A stretch of DNA of 64,000 bases, taken from Rheinheimera salexigens (GTDB lineage: Bacteria; Pseudomonadota; Gammaproteobacteria; Enterobacterales; Alteromonadaceae). Of the stretch, positions 56,343 through 64,000 are shown in pieces (positions within the stretch are counted from its first letter, which is position 1; the number at the start of each line of letters is the position of its first letter). The DNA lies in assembly GCF_001752395.1 (NCBI RefSeq), contig NZ_MKEK01000001.1, positions 2,955,509 to 3,019,508 on the forward strand, in the 5' to 3' direction. A model generated the notes under the pieces. It did no database searches. It saw nothing but the letters and a program-made list of their open reading frames with translations, and was not told where the DNA came from. The position numbers and the translations under genes were made by a program.

Positions 56343-56927
56343 CTAGTCACTGCTAGTATTAGCCTCTGTTACTGGCTTCGCTGCCGCCAGCATTTTCTCT
56401 AACTCTACAATAAAGTCTTTATCATCAGGTGTCGTGCGGCTGCCAAAGTGTTTTACGTTTTGCTCATCGGCACTGACTAAATATTTGTTAAAGTTCCAAG
56501 ATGGTGCTTCACCGGTTTTACTAATTAAGGCTTTAAAGACTGGGTTAGCGTCATCGCCTCGTACTTTTGAGCTAGCAAACATGGGAAATTGCACACCGTA
56601 GGTTAAATAACACACTTCTGCGGTTTTTTCCGCGTCGTCATATTCCTGTTTAAAGCTATCTGACGGAAAACCTAAAATAACTAAACCGGCAGTTTGGTAC
56701 TTTTGATATAAGGCTTCTAAGGCGTCAAATTGCGGCGTAAAACCACACTTACTGGCAGTATTAACAATCAGTAAAGTTTTACCTTGATATTCTTGGCATA
56801 AATCTATGCTTTCTCGGGTTTTCAATTGCTGCATCGAATGGCCTAATATATCACCACATTGATTCGCTAATACCGACGTAGCCATTAAGCTGGCCCCTAC
56901 GGCAACTGTTGCTATCCACTTTTTCAT
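56343..56927 (-). CDS. Exported glutathione peroxidase family protein
   Basis: 194 residues from the Met at 56927 (MKKWIATVAVG signal peptide). NTASKCGFTPQ holds the peroxidatic cysteine, and SWNFNKYLV the Trp-Asn of the catalytic tetrad. The signal peptide places it in the periplasm, where a thioredoxin-like donor is more likely than glutathione. Confidence 0.9.
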   Translation of the reverse strand: MKKWIATVAVGASLMATSVLANQCGDILGHSMQQLKTRESIDLCQEYQGKTLLIVNTASKCGFTPQFDALEALYQKYQTAGLVILGFPSDSFKQEYDDAEKTAEVCYLTYGVQFPMFASSKVRGDDANPVFKALISKTGEAPSWNFNKYLVSADEQNVKHFGSRTTPDDKDFIVELEKMLAAAKPVTEANTSSD

Positions 56928-56942
56928 GCCAATTCTCTCCAA

Positions 56943-57280
56943 TTAATAACCACCTAAATATGGGCTGTTTTACGCTGATAGTTATTTGTTAGTGTAGTCT
57001 ATTAAGCTAACAAAAAGTGATCTGTTAACTCTAGATTATACGTTGGCGCTCAGCATTAAGATCGTATTTATTAGCAAAATTTTAGCCACATAAATTGTTC
57101 TACTCAAGGTAAAAACAGCCTAGCATTACGTCCAGCCTCAGCTGTAACTTATTGTTTTACAATAATCTAATTAAATCTGCATTTATAGTGAAATATAATT
57201 TATCGTCTACATAAAAAAAATTCACTATCAATTACGTTAGGATTTGAGTAAATAAGCAAAAAAATCTTGAGGATATAATT
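56943..57280. other. Intergenic region
   Basis: About 340 bp, AT-rich, no gene seen; presumably promoters for the divergent neighbours. Confidence 0.5.
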
Positions 57281-57472
57281 ATGTCAGAAGTTGAAGCCCC
57301 TGACTTTGATTTAGATGACGTATCTGATGATACTGAACTGCTTAGTGCACTGTCGCCTAAAGACAGTAAATCGCAACAAAAATTAGAGGCAAGACGCCGC
57401 ATCGACGACCTGATGGAGCAAAAGCGTTTACGTAGTTTGCTTGATGACTGGGATCTGGAAGATGAAGCATAA
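57281..57472 (+). CDS. PA3496-like small acidic protein
   Basis: 63 residues, strongly acidic N-terminus, then ARRRIDDLMEQKRLRSLLDDW, the conserved core of the PA3496 family (putative envelope integrity role). TTGAGG lies before the ATG and a strong terminator follows, so it is monocistronic. Confidence 0.85.
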   Translation: MSEVEAPDFDLDDVSDDTELLSALSPKDSKSQQKLEARRRIDDLMEQKRLRSLLDDWDLEDEA

Positions 57473-57476
57473 AAAA

Positions 57477-57501
57477 CGGGCGCCTTAGCGCCCGTTTTTT
57501 T
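57477..57501. terminator. Bidirectional Rho-independent terminator
   Basis: ACGGGCGC-CTTA-GCGCCCGT with an A run before and a T run after; serves the small gene on the plus strand and probably fabB on the minus strand. Confidence 0.92.
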
Positions 57502-57504
57502 CTT

Positions 57505-57527
57505 AAGATCTCGACATCCGAGATCTT
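57505..57527 (-). terminator. Second hairpin downstream of fabB
   Basis: AAGATCTCG-ACATC-CGAGATCTT, perfect 9-bp stem directly after the fabB stop; no T tract of its own. Confidence 0.5.
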
Positions 57528-57536
57528 ATATCTGGC

Positions 57537-58751
57537 TTATGCTTTATATTTTTGCATAATTAATGTGGCATTAGTGCCACCGAAACCAAAGCTATTTGAC
57601 ATCACTGTATTTAGCTCAGCTTTTTGGGTCTTAGTAACAATATTTAAACCCGCTGCAGCTTGATCAAGCTCGGTAATATTAATGGATGGCGCAATAAAGC
57701 TATGCTTCATCATCAATAATGAATAAATCGCTTCATGCACACCGGCAGCACCTAAAGCATGACCTGTCATGGCTTTAGTCGCACTGATGGCAGGTGATTT
57801 ATTAGCAAACACTTGCTGAATAGCAGCCAACTCTTTTACATCACCGACTGGAGTACTTGTACCATGGGTATTAACGTAGTCCACTTCAGCGTCAACATTT
57901 TGCATGGCCATTTCCATACAACGTACCGCGCCTTCACCACTTGGAGCGACCATATCAAAGCCGTCAGATGTTGCACCGTAGCCAACAATTTCAGCATAAA
58001 TAGTCGCGCCACGTGCTAACGCATGCTCAAGTTCTTCAACTACGACCATGCCGCCGCCGCCACTGATTACAAAACCATCACGGTTAGCATCATAAGTACG
58101 CGAAGCAATTTCTGGAGTCTCATTATATTTTGACGATAATGCGCCCATGGCATCAAATTCCATGGCTAGGGTCCAGTGAACTTCTTCACCACCACCGGCA
58201 AATACCACATCTTGCTTGCCTAATTGAATTAACTCAACAGCATGGCCAATACAGTGTGCACTGGTGGCACATGCCGAGCTAATTGAATAGTTAACACCTT
58301 TAATTTTAAACGGTGTGGCTAAACAAGCAGAACAGGTACTAGACATCGTCTTAGGCACCGCATAAGGGCCTACCCGCTTAACACCTTTTTCGCGGAGAAT
58401 ATCTGCCGCTTCAACTTGCACTTTAGAAGATGCTCCACCTGAACCAGCTACTAAACCAAATCGCGGATTAGAAATTTGCTCTTCGCTAAAACCGGCATCC
58501 TTGATGGCTTCTTGCATAGCAATATAAGCGAATGCAGCGGCATCACCCATAAAACGATAGGCTTTACGATCAATATGCTCAGCCGGGTTAAGTTTAATAT
58601 TACCCCATACTTGCGAGCGTAAGCCTAAATCAGCGAACTCCTGAGCAAAGCTAATACCAGAACGACCAGCTTGCAATGAAGCCAATACTTCGTCTTTGTT
58701 ATTACCTATACTCGATACGATTCCCATACCGGTGATTACGGCTCTTTTCAT
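57537..58751 (-). CDS. fabB: Beta-ketoacyl-ACP synthase I
   Basis: 404 residues from the Met at 58751 ([18 protein letters not shown], matching the known FabB start; the longer frame is rejected). Catalytic Cys in [10 protein letters not shown] and the two histidines in [11 protein letters not shown] and [11 protein letters not shown]. Elongates acyl-ACP, needed for unsaturated fatty acids. No fabA is adjacent. Confidence 0.95.
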   Translation of the reverse strand: MKRAVITGMGIVSSIGNNKDEVLASLQAGRSGISFAQEFADLGLRSQVWGNIKLNPAEHIDRKAYRFMGDAAAFAYIAMQEAIKDAGFSEEQISNPRFGLVAGSGGASSKVQVEAADILREKGVKRVGPYAVPKTMSSTCSACLATPFKIKGVNYSISSACATSAHCIGHAVELIQLGKQDVVFAGGGEEVHWTLAMEFDAMGALSSKYNETPEIASRTYDANRDGFVISGGGGMVVVEELEHALARGATIYAEIVGYGATSDGFDMVAPSGEGAVRCMEMAMQNVDAEVDYVNTHGTSTPVGDVKELAAIQQVFANKSPAISATKAMTGHALGAAGVHEAIYSLLMMKHSFIAPSINITELDQAAAGLNIVTKTQKAELNTVMSNSFGFGGTNATLIMQKYKA

Positions 58752-58925
58752 GCTATCTCCCATTGGCTGGCTCAGTACCACACCGTTGTAAATGATTTAT
58801 CAGCGCTATTGTACGGACTTTGTTTCATAAAGTGGTCAGCTTTCAGCGCACACTTGTACTCTATTACCAATTTTGCTTAAGCTTCGGGTAAACTACAAGC
58901 CCAAAATGTGGTGGATTTTCAATAT

Positions 58926-60830
58926 ATGTCGCAGCTTACCCATGCCAAAGTACACTTTACAGCACAAGGCATCCCTTATGCTGAAGCCTTTGCAGATGTT
59001 TATTTTTCAGATGCAGGGGGTTTAGCTGAAACAGATTATGTTTTTTTACAGCAAAATGGTTTACCGCAACGTTGGCACACCCACACTGCTGACACTTTTC
59101 ATATTGTAGAAACCGGTTTTGGAACTGGCGCCAATTTTTTAGTAACCTGGCAGCGTTTTTGTCAATTTAAACAACAACACCCTGACGCTCAGTGCCAACG
59201 CTTATACTTTAGCAGTATTGAGAAATATCCGCTAACCCTCGCCGATTTACAGCAAGCACTGCAAGTGCATGCGGATCAACCTGAATTACAGCCGTTAATA
59301 CAGCAGCTGTTACAGCAATATCCATTGGGCGTCTCAGGCTGTCACCGTTTAGTGTTTGACCATGGCAGGGTTATTGTTGATTTATGGTTGGGCGATGTTA
59401 GTGAAGTGTTGCCGAACTTAACGCCTGCTGATGCCATTTATCTCGATGGCTTTGCGCCCAGTAAAAACCCAGAAATGTGGCAGCCTAAATTATTTACCGA
59501 CTTAGCAAAAATTAGTCACGCCAATACTAGCATCGCGACGTTTACTGCCGCAGGCATGGTCAAGCGGGGCCTTCAGCAGGCAGGTTTTAGTGTAAAGAAA
59601 GTGCAAGGCTTTGGCCGCAAGCGTGAAATGCTAACCGCGACGGCACCTTCTGTCACCAGCGACAATAATAATTGCTTTAATACGCCTAGCGTTGAAACAG
59701 CTCATGCAACTAAAGCTAATGCACACAAAGAAGTAACTATTATTGGTGGTGGCATTGCTTCGCTTTGCACCGCCCTAGCCCTGCAACAACGCAATATTAA
59801 CGTCCACTTAATTTGTGCAGATAACGACGTCGCCATGCAAGCATCGCAAAATCGTCAAGGCGCAATTTATCCAAGTTTACATGCCCAAGTTACTGAAAAT
59901 AGTCAGCTACAAGTACAAGCTTTTTTATATGCACGCCAATTTTATCAGCGCTGGCAACAACGTGGGTTAGATTTTAAACTGGATTTTTGTGGCATGATCC
60001 ATCTAGGCACCACACCTCAGTTACAGTATCGCCAATCAAAGATAGTAACATTATGGCCCGAGCAACTTGTTAGCGCGGTCGATGCCCAACAAGCGACAGC
60101 TATAGCAGGCTTAGCATTGCAACACTCTGGTATTTATTATCCGTTAGCCGGTTGGTTAAACCCCAAACAGTTTTGCCAAGCTGCACTGGCTTATTTACAA
60201 CAGCAGTCTAATTTTCGTTTTAGTAATAATACTCAAGTACTGAACATGCAGCGCCAAACCGACAACTGGCTAATTAGCGCTGCAAGCAAAACTTTCACTA
60301 GCGACTATATCGTGCTGGCTGCAGGCAGCCAATTAGCAAAGTTTGCCACCACCCATGCCCTACCCATTATTACGACTCGCGGCCAAGTTAGCCATGTTAG
60401 CCAGCCAAAAATGGCAGGTTTAAAAACAGTGCTTTGCCACAAAGGTTATATAACACCGGCATGGCAAGGTTTACACTCTATAGGCGCAACCTTTGATCGC
60501 CAATCAACTACTGCTTTTATTAGTAGCAATGATGATGCTGAAAATATGCAACAAGTTGCTGAGCAACTTGACTCTCCAGAGTGGCTTAGTGGAGCAAAAG
60601 TACATAGCGCCTGTGCCGCATTTCGCGCAGGCTTACCAGATCAGTCGCCTATTGCTGCTGAGATTGAGCCGGCCTTTTTTGCCTTAGGCGGCTTTGGTGC
60701 CCGAGGCATTATGTATGCCCCTATGTTGGCTGAGTTAATTGCTTGCCAAATTTGTACAGAACCTCTACCGTTAACTCAATTGCAACGCCATAATCTGTCG
60801 GCGGCTAGATTTAAACCTAAGAATAAATAA
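58926..60830 (+). CDS. mnmC: Bifunctional tRNA wobble-uridine modification enzyme MnmC
   Basis: 634 residues from the Met at 58926 (or 640 from 58908). N-terminal methyltransferase (VETGFGTGANFLVTWQ; IYLDGFAPSKNPEMW) and C-terminal FAD oxidoreductase (TIIGGGIASLCTALAL; GGFGARGIMYAP). It converts cmnm5s2U34 via nm5s2U to mnm5s2U34 in tRNA. Located next to fabB as in many gammaproteobacteria. Confidence 0.95.
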   Translation: MSQLTHAKVHFTAQGIPYAEAFADVYFSDAGGLAETDYVFLQQNGLPQRWHTHTADTFHIVETGFGTGANFLVTWQRFCQFKQQHPDAQCQRLYFSSIEKYPLTLADLQQALQVHADQPELQPLIQQLLQQYPLGVSGCHRLVFDHGRVIVDLWLGDVSEVLPNLTPADAIYLDGFAPSKNPEMWQPKLFTDLAKISHANTSIATFTAAGMVKRGLQQAGFSVKKVQGFGRKREMLTATAPSVTSDNNNCFNTPSVETAHATKANAHKEVTIIGGGIASLCTALALQQRNINVHLICADNDVAMQASQNRQGAIYPSLHAQVTENSQLQVQAFLYARQFYQRWQQRGLDFKLDFCGMIHLGTTPQLQYRQSKIVTLWPEQLVSAVDAQQATAIAGLALQHSGIYYPLAGWLNPKQFCQAALAYLQQQSNFRFSNNTQVLNMQRQTDNWLISAASKTFTSDYIVLAAGSQLAKFATTHALPIITTRGQVSHVSQPKMAGLKTVLCHKGYITPAWQGLHSIGATFDRQSTTAFISSNDDAENMQQVAEQLDSPEWLSGAKVHSACAAFRAGLPDQSPIAAEIEPAFFALGGFGARGIMYAPMLAELIACQICTEPLPLTQLQRHNLSAARFKPKNK

Positions 60831-60902
60831 CAGCTATTAACAACAATTAATGATAATAAGAAATACAGCATAAGCTTATCGTTTTAAGCATTAGGGATTT
60901 CC

Positions 60903-61544
60903 ATGACAACAAATAAGCACATTCTAATCGCTGAAGACGATGATTTTTTACGATTATTATTACAAACGCAATGCGAAGAATTAGGCTTAAGTGTAGACAC
61001 CGTTGAAAATGGTGAATTACTCATTACAGCAGCCTTAAGCTATCAATACGATATTATTATTACCGATATTCAAATGCCAATTTGTGATGGTATCCAAGCC
61101 ATGCAATTACTGAGACAGCTGGGCTATGATCGGCCTATTTATGCTATGTCTGCCGATGCCGTCACAGAAGATGGTTTCAATAAAGTGTTAACTAAACCGA
61201 TTAATAATCAACAATTGGCCGACGCGTTATTACAAGCTTCTGCTGTACAACGTATTCCGTTAGTAATAGATGATGCCTTAACAAGGCTGTTTTATGAAAA
61301 TTTACGCCAACAAAGTGTCGAGTTTAATCTGGCTTTAGCCGAACGCAACCAAACCCTAATGCGGCAAATTTGCCATAAGGTAAAAGGCGGAGCAGCAAGT
61401 TTTGGCCATACCGAATTGGCCAACACAGCCGATCAGTTACAAACTCAATTGCAGCAATCAACTCTTGATGCTGATCTGTTATCAGTATGCCAGCACTTTA
61501 GTCTGTTATTACACCAGTGTGGAGTAACGAATGCAGCAAGCTAA
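60903..61544 (+). CDS. Receiver-Hpt response regulator
   Basis: 213 residues. Receiver domain with acidic pocket EDDD and phospho-acceptor Asp in IIITDIQMPICDG, then a C-terminal histidine phosphotransfer domain (HKVKGGAASFGH, conserved His). No output or kinase domain. Overlaps the next receiver gene by 14 nt, so phosphoryl transfer between the two products is likely. The partner histidine kinase is not in the window. Confidence 0.88.
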   Translation: MTTNKHILIAEDDDFLRLLLQTQCEELGLSVDTVENGELLITAALSYQYDIIITDIQMPICDGIQAMQLLRQLGYDRPIYAMSADAVTEDGFNKVLTKPINNQQLADALLQASAVQRIPLVIDDALTRLFYENLRQQSVEFNLALAERNQTLMRQICHKVKGGAASFGHTELANTADQLQTQLQQSTLDADLLSVCQHFSLLLHQCGVTNAAS

Positions 61545-61935
61545 AATATTATTAGTTGACGATATTGACTACACTCGACAGTTATTACGCAACAATATTA
61601 TGTCACTGGCTAAAAGCAAAACGGTGGCTGTCGATAATTTTCAATTTTTCAATGCTAATTCGGCTTTATCCGCTATGAATATATTTAGCTTACAAAGCCC
61701 CGACATTATTTTTCTTGATATCGAATTACCTGACGGCTCAGGCTTAGATTTATTGGCCAAAATAAAACGGGTTAAACCAGATTGCTTTATTGTGATGGTT
61801 AGCGCTAATAGCACCTTAGAGAATGTACAAAGCAGTATTAAATCGGGCGCAGCCACCTTTATAGTTAAGCCATTTACTGGCGATAAAATAATGGCGGCAA
61901 TGCGTTTATATGCTAAACATCGCTTAAAAAATTAA
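61531..61935 (+). CDS. Single-domain response regulator
   Basis: 134 residues, receiver only: KILLVDDIDYTRQLL, phospho-acceptor Asp in DIIFLDIELPDGSG, and KPF at the end of the fold. No output domain, so it probably acts through protein contact. Translationally coupled to the receiver-Hpt gene. Confidence 0.9.
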   Translation: MQQAKILLVDDIDYTRQLLRNNIMSLAKSKTVAVDNFQFFNANSALSAMNIFSLQSPDIIFLDIELPDGSGLDLLAKIKRVKPDCFIVMVSANSTLENVQSSIKSGAATFIVKPFTGDKIMAAMRLYAKHRLKN

Positions 61936-62018
61936 ATCTAAACAGACGTTTAATTACGGGTAAGTTCACTAGAAATTTGTTAAAGTTAAAATAACAGCAT
62001 AGTAAGTAAGGAAATTAT

Positions 62019-62342
62019 ATGCGTTTAGTTTTATTATTTATCGTCGCCTTAGGTACATCAGGATTGACAGTAGCGGCAGACTTTTATCAGGTACCGCTTG
62101 CTAGTGATGCGCGGGAATTTGCCCGCTTAGACAGCAAATTACCAGCGGTATTAAGTTACTTTAGCCAACAGAGCATGCCCGCCTTGCGCCAGTATTATCT
62201 GCAGCACTTAGGTGAACCAGTAAAAACTGAAGCCATATACGGCCGAGAAAATTTATATTTCCAGGTCGACGGTCATCAAGTGCGGATCTTATTGTCAGAA
62301 CGCAATGACTGGCGCCAAGTTGACATTATGGTGCAGCAATAG
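62019..62342 (+). CDS. Small exported protein of unknown function
   Basis: 107 residues with a signal peptide (LTVAADF). Mature region has [17 protein letters not shown] at the end; no family recognised. AGGAA precedes the ATG. It converges on motY. Confidence 0.65.
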   Translation: MRLVLLFIVALGTSGLTVAADFYQVPLASDAREFARLDSKLPAVLSYFSQQSMPALRQYYLQHLGEPVKTEAIYGRENLYFQVDGHQVRILLSERNDWRQVDIMVQQ

Positions 62343-62377
62343 TTTTATGGTACAGCATAAATTATGCTTGTTCCAAA

Positions 62378-63256
62378 TTAAGGCTTACTAAGTTGTAACA
62401 CTACACGGCGGTTCTTTTTGCGTTCAATGGCTAATTGATTGGGTGCAATATGCCGCCGCTCACCAAACCCAGCTACCTGAACTTTATCGGCGCTTAAACC
62501 GGCAGCAACAAAAAACGATTTCACTTTTTCTGCGCGTTTAATTGATAATTGCTCATTCATCCAACGACCACCATAGCTGTCGCTATAACCTTGAATCTCA
62601 ACATAGTCGATATCTTGATCATACTTAAGGTATTCAGCTATTTGTTGCAAACGACGACTAGACTCACGGCTTAACTCATCGCTCTCTGATTCGTAATTTA
62701 GTACCGTAAAGGCAATATCATCAAAGCTATAAGGCAGTAAAGCGGCTATGCATTGATTAAATTCTGCAAACCGAGCGGTAAATTGTACCGGATTAATCGC
62801 AGCCACCACTTTGTCGTACGGGCTATACCAATCATTAAAATAAAAGCTTGGGCTAAAACCCTGTTCAAGTTCAGTGAGTAAGGTCCATGCTGCTTTTTTA
62901 GGTAGCTCACCATTATATTGTTTTAATAATTTCATATTAGCAATGGCTTTGCTCGGCTCACCCGCTCGCCAAGCGGGCGGTACCGACAATACTTGTGCTA
63001 AAGCATAGTTATCTGGCAAGCGCAGCATTTGCAGCTCAAAAGCCATATTAAGCCCTTTACTGGCGACACTGCGAAATATCGCTTGGCCAAAGCGCGGTAT
63101 CGTATGTTGTAATTGACATTCTACTGGCGTGTTTTTGCTTAATTGCCAAGCTGAATCTTCAATAGCGGCAGAATATTGACGCAATTGCGGCGCTGCAGCA
63201 ACATTGGTTGCCGTTAACAAACCGGTTAAAGCTATGATTATCGAACGCATCTGCAT
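62378..63256 (-). CDS. motY: Flagellar T-ring protein MotY
   Basis: 292 residues. Signal peptide, a MotY-type N-terminal domain (LRQYSAAIEDSAWQL; HTIPRFGQAIF), and a C-terminal OmpA-like peptidoglycan-binding domain (EIQGYSDSYGG ... LSIKRAEKVKSFF). MotY with MotX forms the T ring that anchors the PomAB sodium stator, implying a Na+-driven polar flagellum. Confidence 0.9.
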   Translation of the reverse strand: MQMRSIIIALTGLLTATNVAAAPQLRQYSAAIEDSAWQLSKNTPVECQLQHTIPRFGQAIFRSVASKGLNMAFELQMLRLPDNYALAQVLSVPPAWRAGEPSKAIANMKLLKQYNGELPKKAAWTLLTELEQGFSPSFYFNDWYSPYDKVVAAINPVQFTARFAEFNQCIAALLPYSFDDIAFTVLNYESESDELSRESSRRLQQIAEYLKYDQDIDYVEIQGYSDSYGGRWMNEQLSIKRAEKVKSFFVAAGLSADKVQVAGFGERRHIAPNQLAIERKKNRRVVLQLSKP

Positions 63257-63382
63257 GTTTCACCACTAATTAACGCTAAGCTATTGCTTATTTGACTCTA
63301 ACATAAGCAAACACTATGCCGCACCAAGACGTTTGCCTAATTTTTTGGCATAATAGCCTTTGATTTGTAATATGGCGCTATT

Positions 63383-64000
63383 ATGACAAAACCTACTTCA
63401 CTCTTAGCTCAACGTTTCCGTGGCTATTATCCTGTTGTTATCGACGTAGAAACAGCAGGCTTTAATGCCAAAACCGATGCACTATTAGAAATTGCAGCAA
63501 CATTGCTGACAATGGATGATGAAGGCAACTTATTGCCGCTAAAAACGCTGCATTTTCATGTTGAACCCTTTGCAGGGGCAAATTTAGATGCCAGCTCATT
63601 AGCGTTTAACGGTATTGATCCGTTTAACCCATTAAGAGGTGCCGTAAGCGAGCGCGAAGCAATTAGTGAAATATGTAAAGCTGTTCGTACCGCGCAAAAA
63701 GCAGCTGGCTGTCAACGCAGTGTTATCGTGGCTCATAATGCTGCTTTTGATCAGGCTTTTGTTAATGCGGCAATTGAACGCTTAAAGTATAAACGTTCAC
63801 CTTTTCATGCTTTTGTTTCTTTTGATACCACTACCCTATCGGCATTAGCTCTTGGCCAAACGGTCTTAGCTAAAGCTTGTCAGTATGCCGGTATCGCCTT
63901 TGATAGCAAACAAGCGCACAGCGCACTTTACGACACTGAACGTACTGCTGAGTTATTTTGTCATATTATTAATAAGTGGCGTGATCTGGGTGGTTGGCCA
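63383..64000 (+). CDS. rnt: Ribonuclease T (3' end cut by window)
   Basis: 206 codons to the window edge, about ten short of a complete RNase T. DEDDh motifs [18 protein letters not shown] and [14 protein letters not shown] are all present. It trims the 3' CCA end of tRNA and other RNAs. Often next to motY in marine gammaproteobacteria. Confidence 0.95.
   Translation, partial: MTKPTSLLAQRFRGYYPVVIDVETAGFNAKTDALLEIAATLLTMDDEGNLLPLKTLHFHVEPFAGANLDASSLAFNGIDPFNPLRGAVSEREAISEICKAVRTAQKAAGCQRSVIVAHNAAFDQAFVNAAIERLKYKRSPFHAFVSFDTTTLSALALGQTVLAKACQYAGIAFDSKQAHSALYDTERTAELFCHIINKWRDLGGWP

Noticed and set aside
1..64000. CRISPR array
   Set aside because: No regularly spaced direct repeats with unique spacers seen; repeats found are tandem, attC or paired intergenic units.

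Overview
The window is chromosomal DNA of a gammaproteobacterium, most likely an alteromonad related to Rheinheimera, Alishewanella or Arsukibacterium. Supporting this are the housekeeping block ftsB-ispD-ispF-truD-surE-pcm-nlpD-rpoS beside mutS-pncC-recA, a sodium-type flagellar T-ring gene (motY), a TIGR03503-like gene next to dnaQ, moderate GC, and TAATG/ATGA gene overlaps. Genus placement is inference.

Bases 1-7740 are accessory. Two adjacent beta-lactamase-fold serine hydrolases (the first cut by the window edge) are followed by what I read as a fossil integron. Its cassettes lie on the minus strand: a DUF262 + HEPN gene pair in first position, a small-ORF cassette, a chromate transporter (chrA) cassette and a small membrane-protein cassette. 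Two good attC sites (3229-3300, 4554-4625) and one attI-like junction (7314-7320) are visible. Diverging from the array, exactly where intI belongs, is a decayed integron integrase (7536-7711) that still has a perfect LexA box upstream (7501-7516). The DUF262 + HEPN pair is a plausible anti-phage module carried as an integron cassette.

Bases 7765-12432 hold methionine synthesis: a methionine synthase split into two translationally coupled genes (TAATG) and metA, with a palindromic MetJ-like operator upstream. apbE (12634-13692) follows on the plus strand.

Bases 13768-34152 form one tight minus-strand gene train of 16 genes. It combines a TolQ/ExbB-like motor protein, two ExbD-like proteins, a proline-rich protein with an AgmX/PglI-like C-terminal domain, TPR and coiled-coil lipoproteins, two small outer-membrane barrels, DUF3570 and DUF4266 proteins, a TlpA thioredoxin, three predicted c-type cytochromes (HzsA-like, LamG-containing and DUF1592-like) and a Tat-exported DUF1501-like protein. 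It resembles the trans-envelope Agl-Glt/Nfs machinery of Myxococcus fused to an exported redox set. I know of no assigned function; it is the best candidate for an undescribed system here.

Bases 34513-49056 are core: recA with an SOS box, pncC, mutS, a benE-like transporter with its own GntR regulator and a palindromic operator, rpoS, nlpD, a DUF368 gene, pcm, surE, truD, ispF, ispD, ftsB, one unknown gene and terC. A possible small RNA lies at 49154-49232. Bases 49612-52763 are a sulfur-detoxification locus (persulfide-dioxygenase-like hydrolase, TauE, rhodanese, two YeeE/YedE halves). Two tRNA-Asp genes follow, then a TIGR03503 gene with an apparent -1 frameshift, dnaQ, rnhA, a pair of 102-bp repeats, a glutathione peroxidase, a PA3496-like small gene, fabB, mnmC, a receiver-Hpt/receiver pair without a kinase, a small exported protein, motY and the start of rnt.
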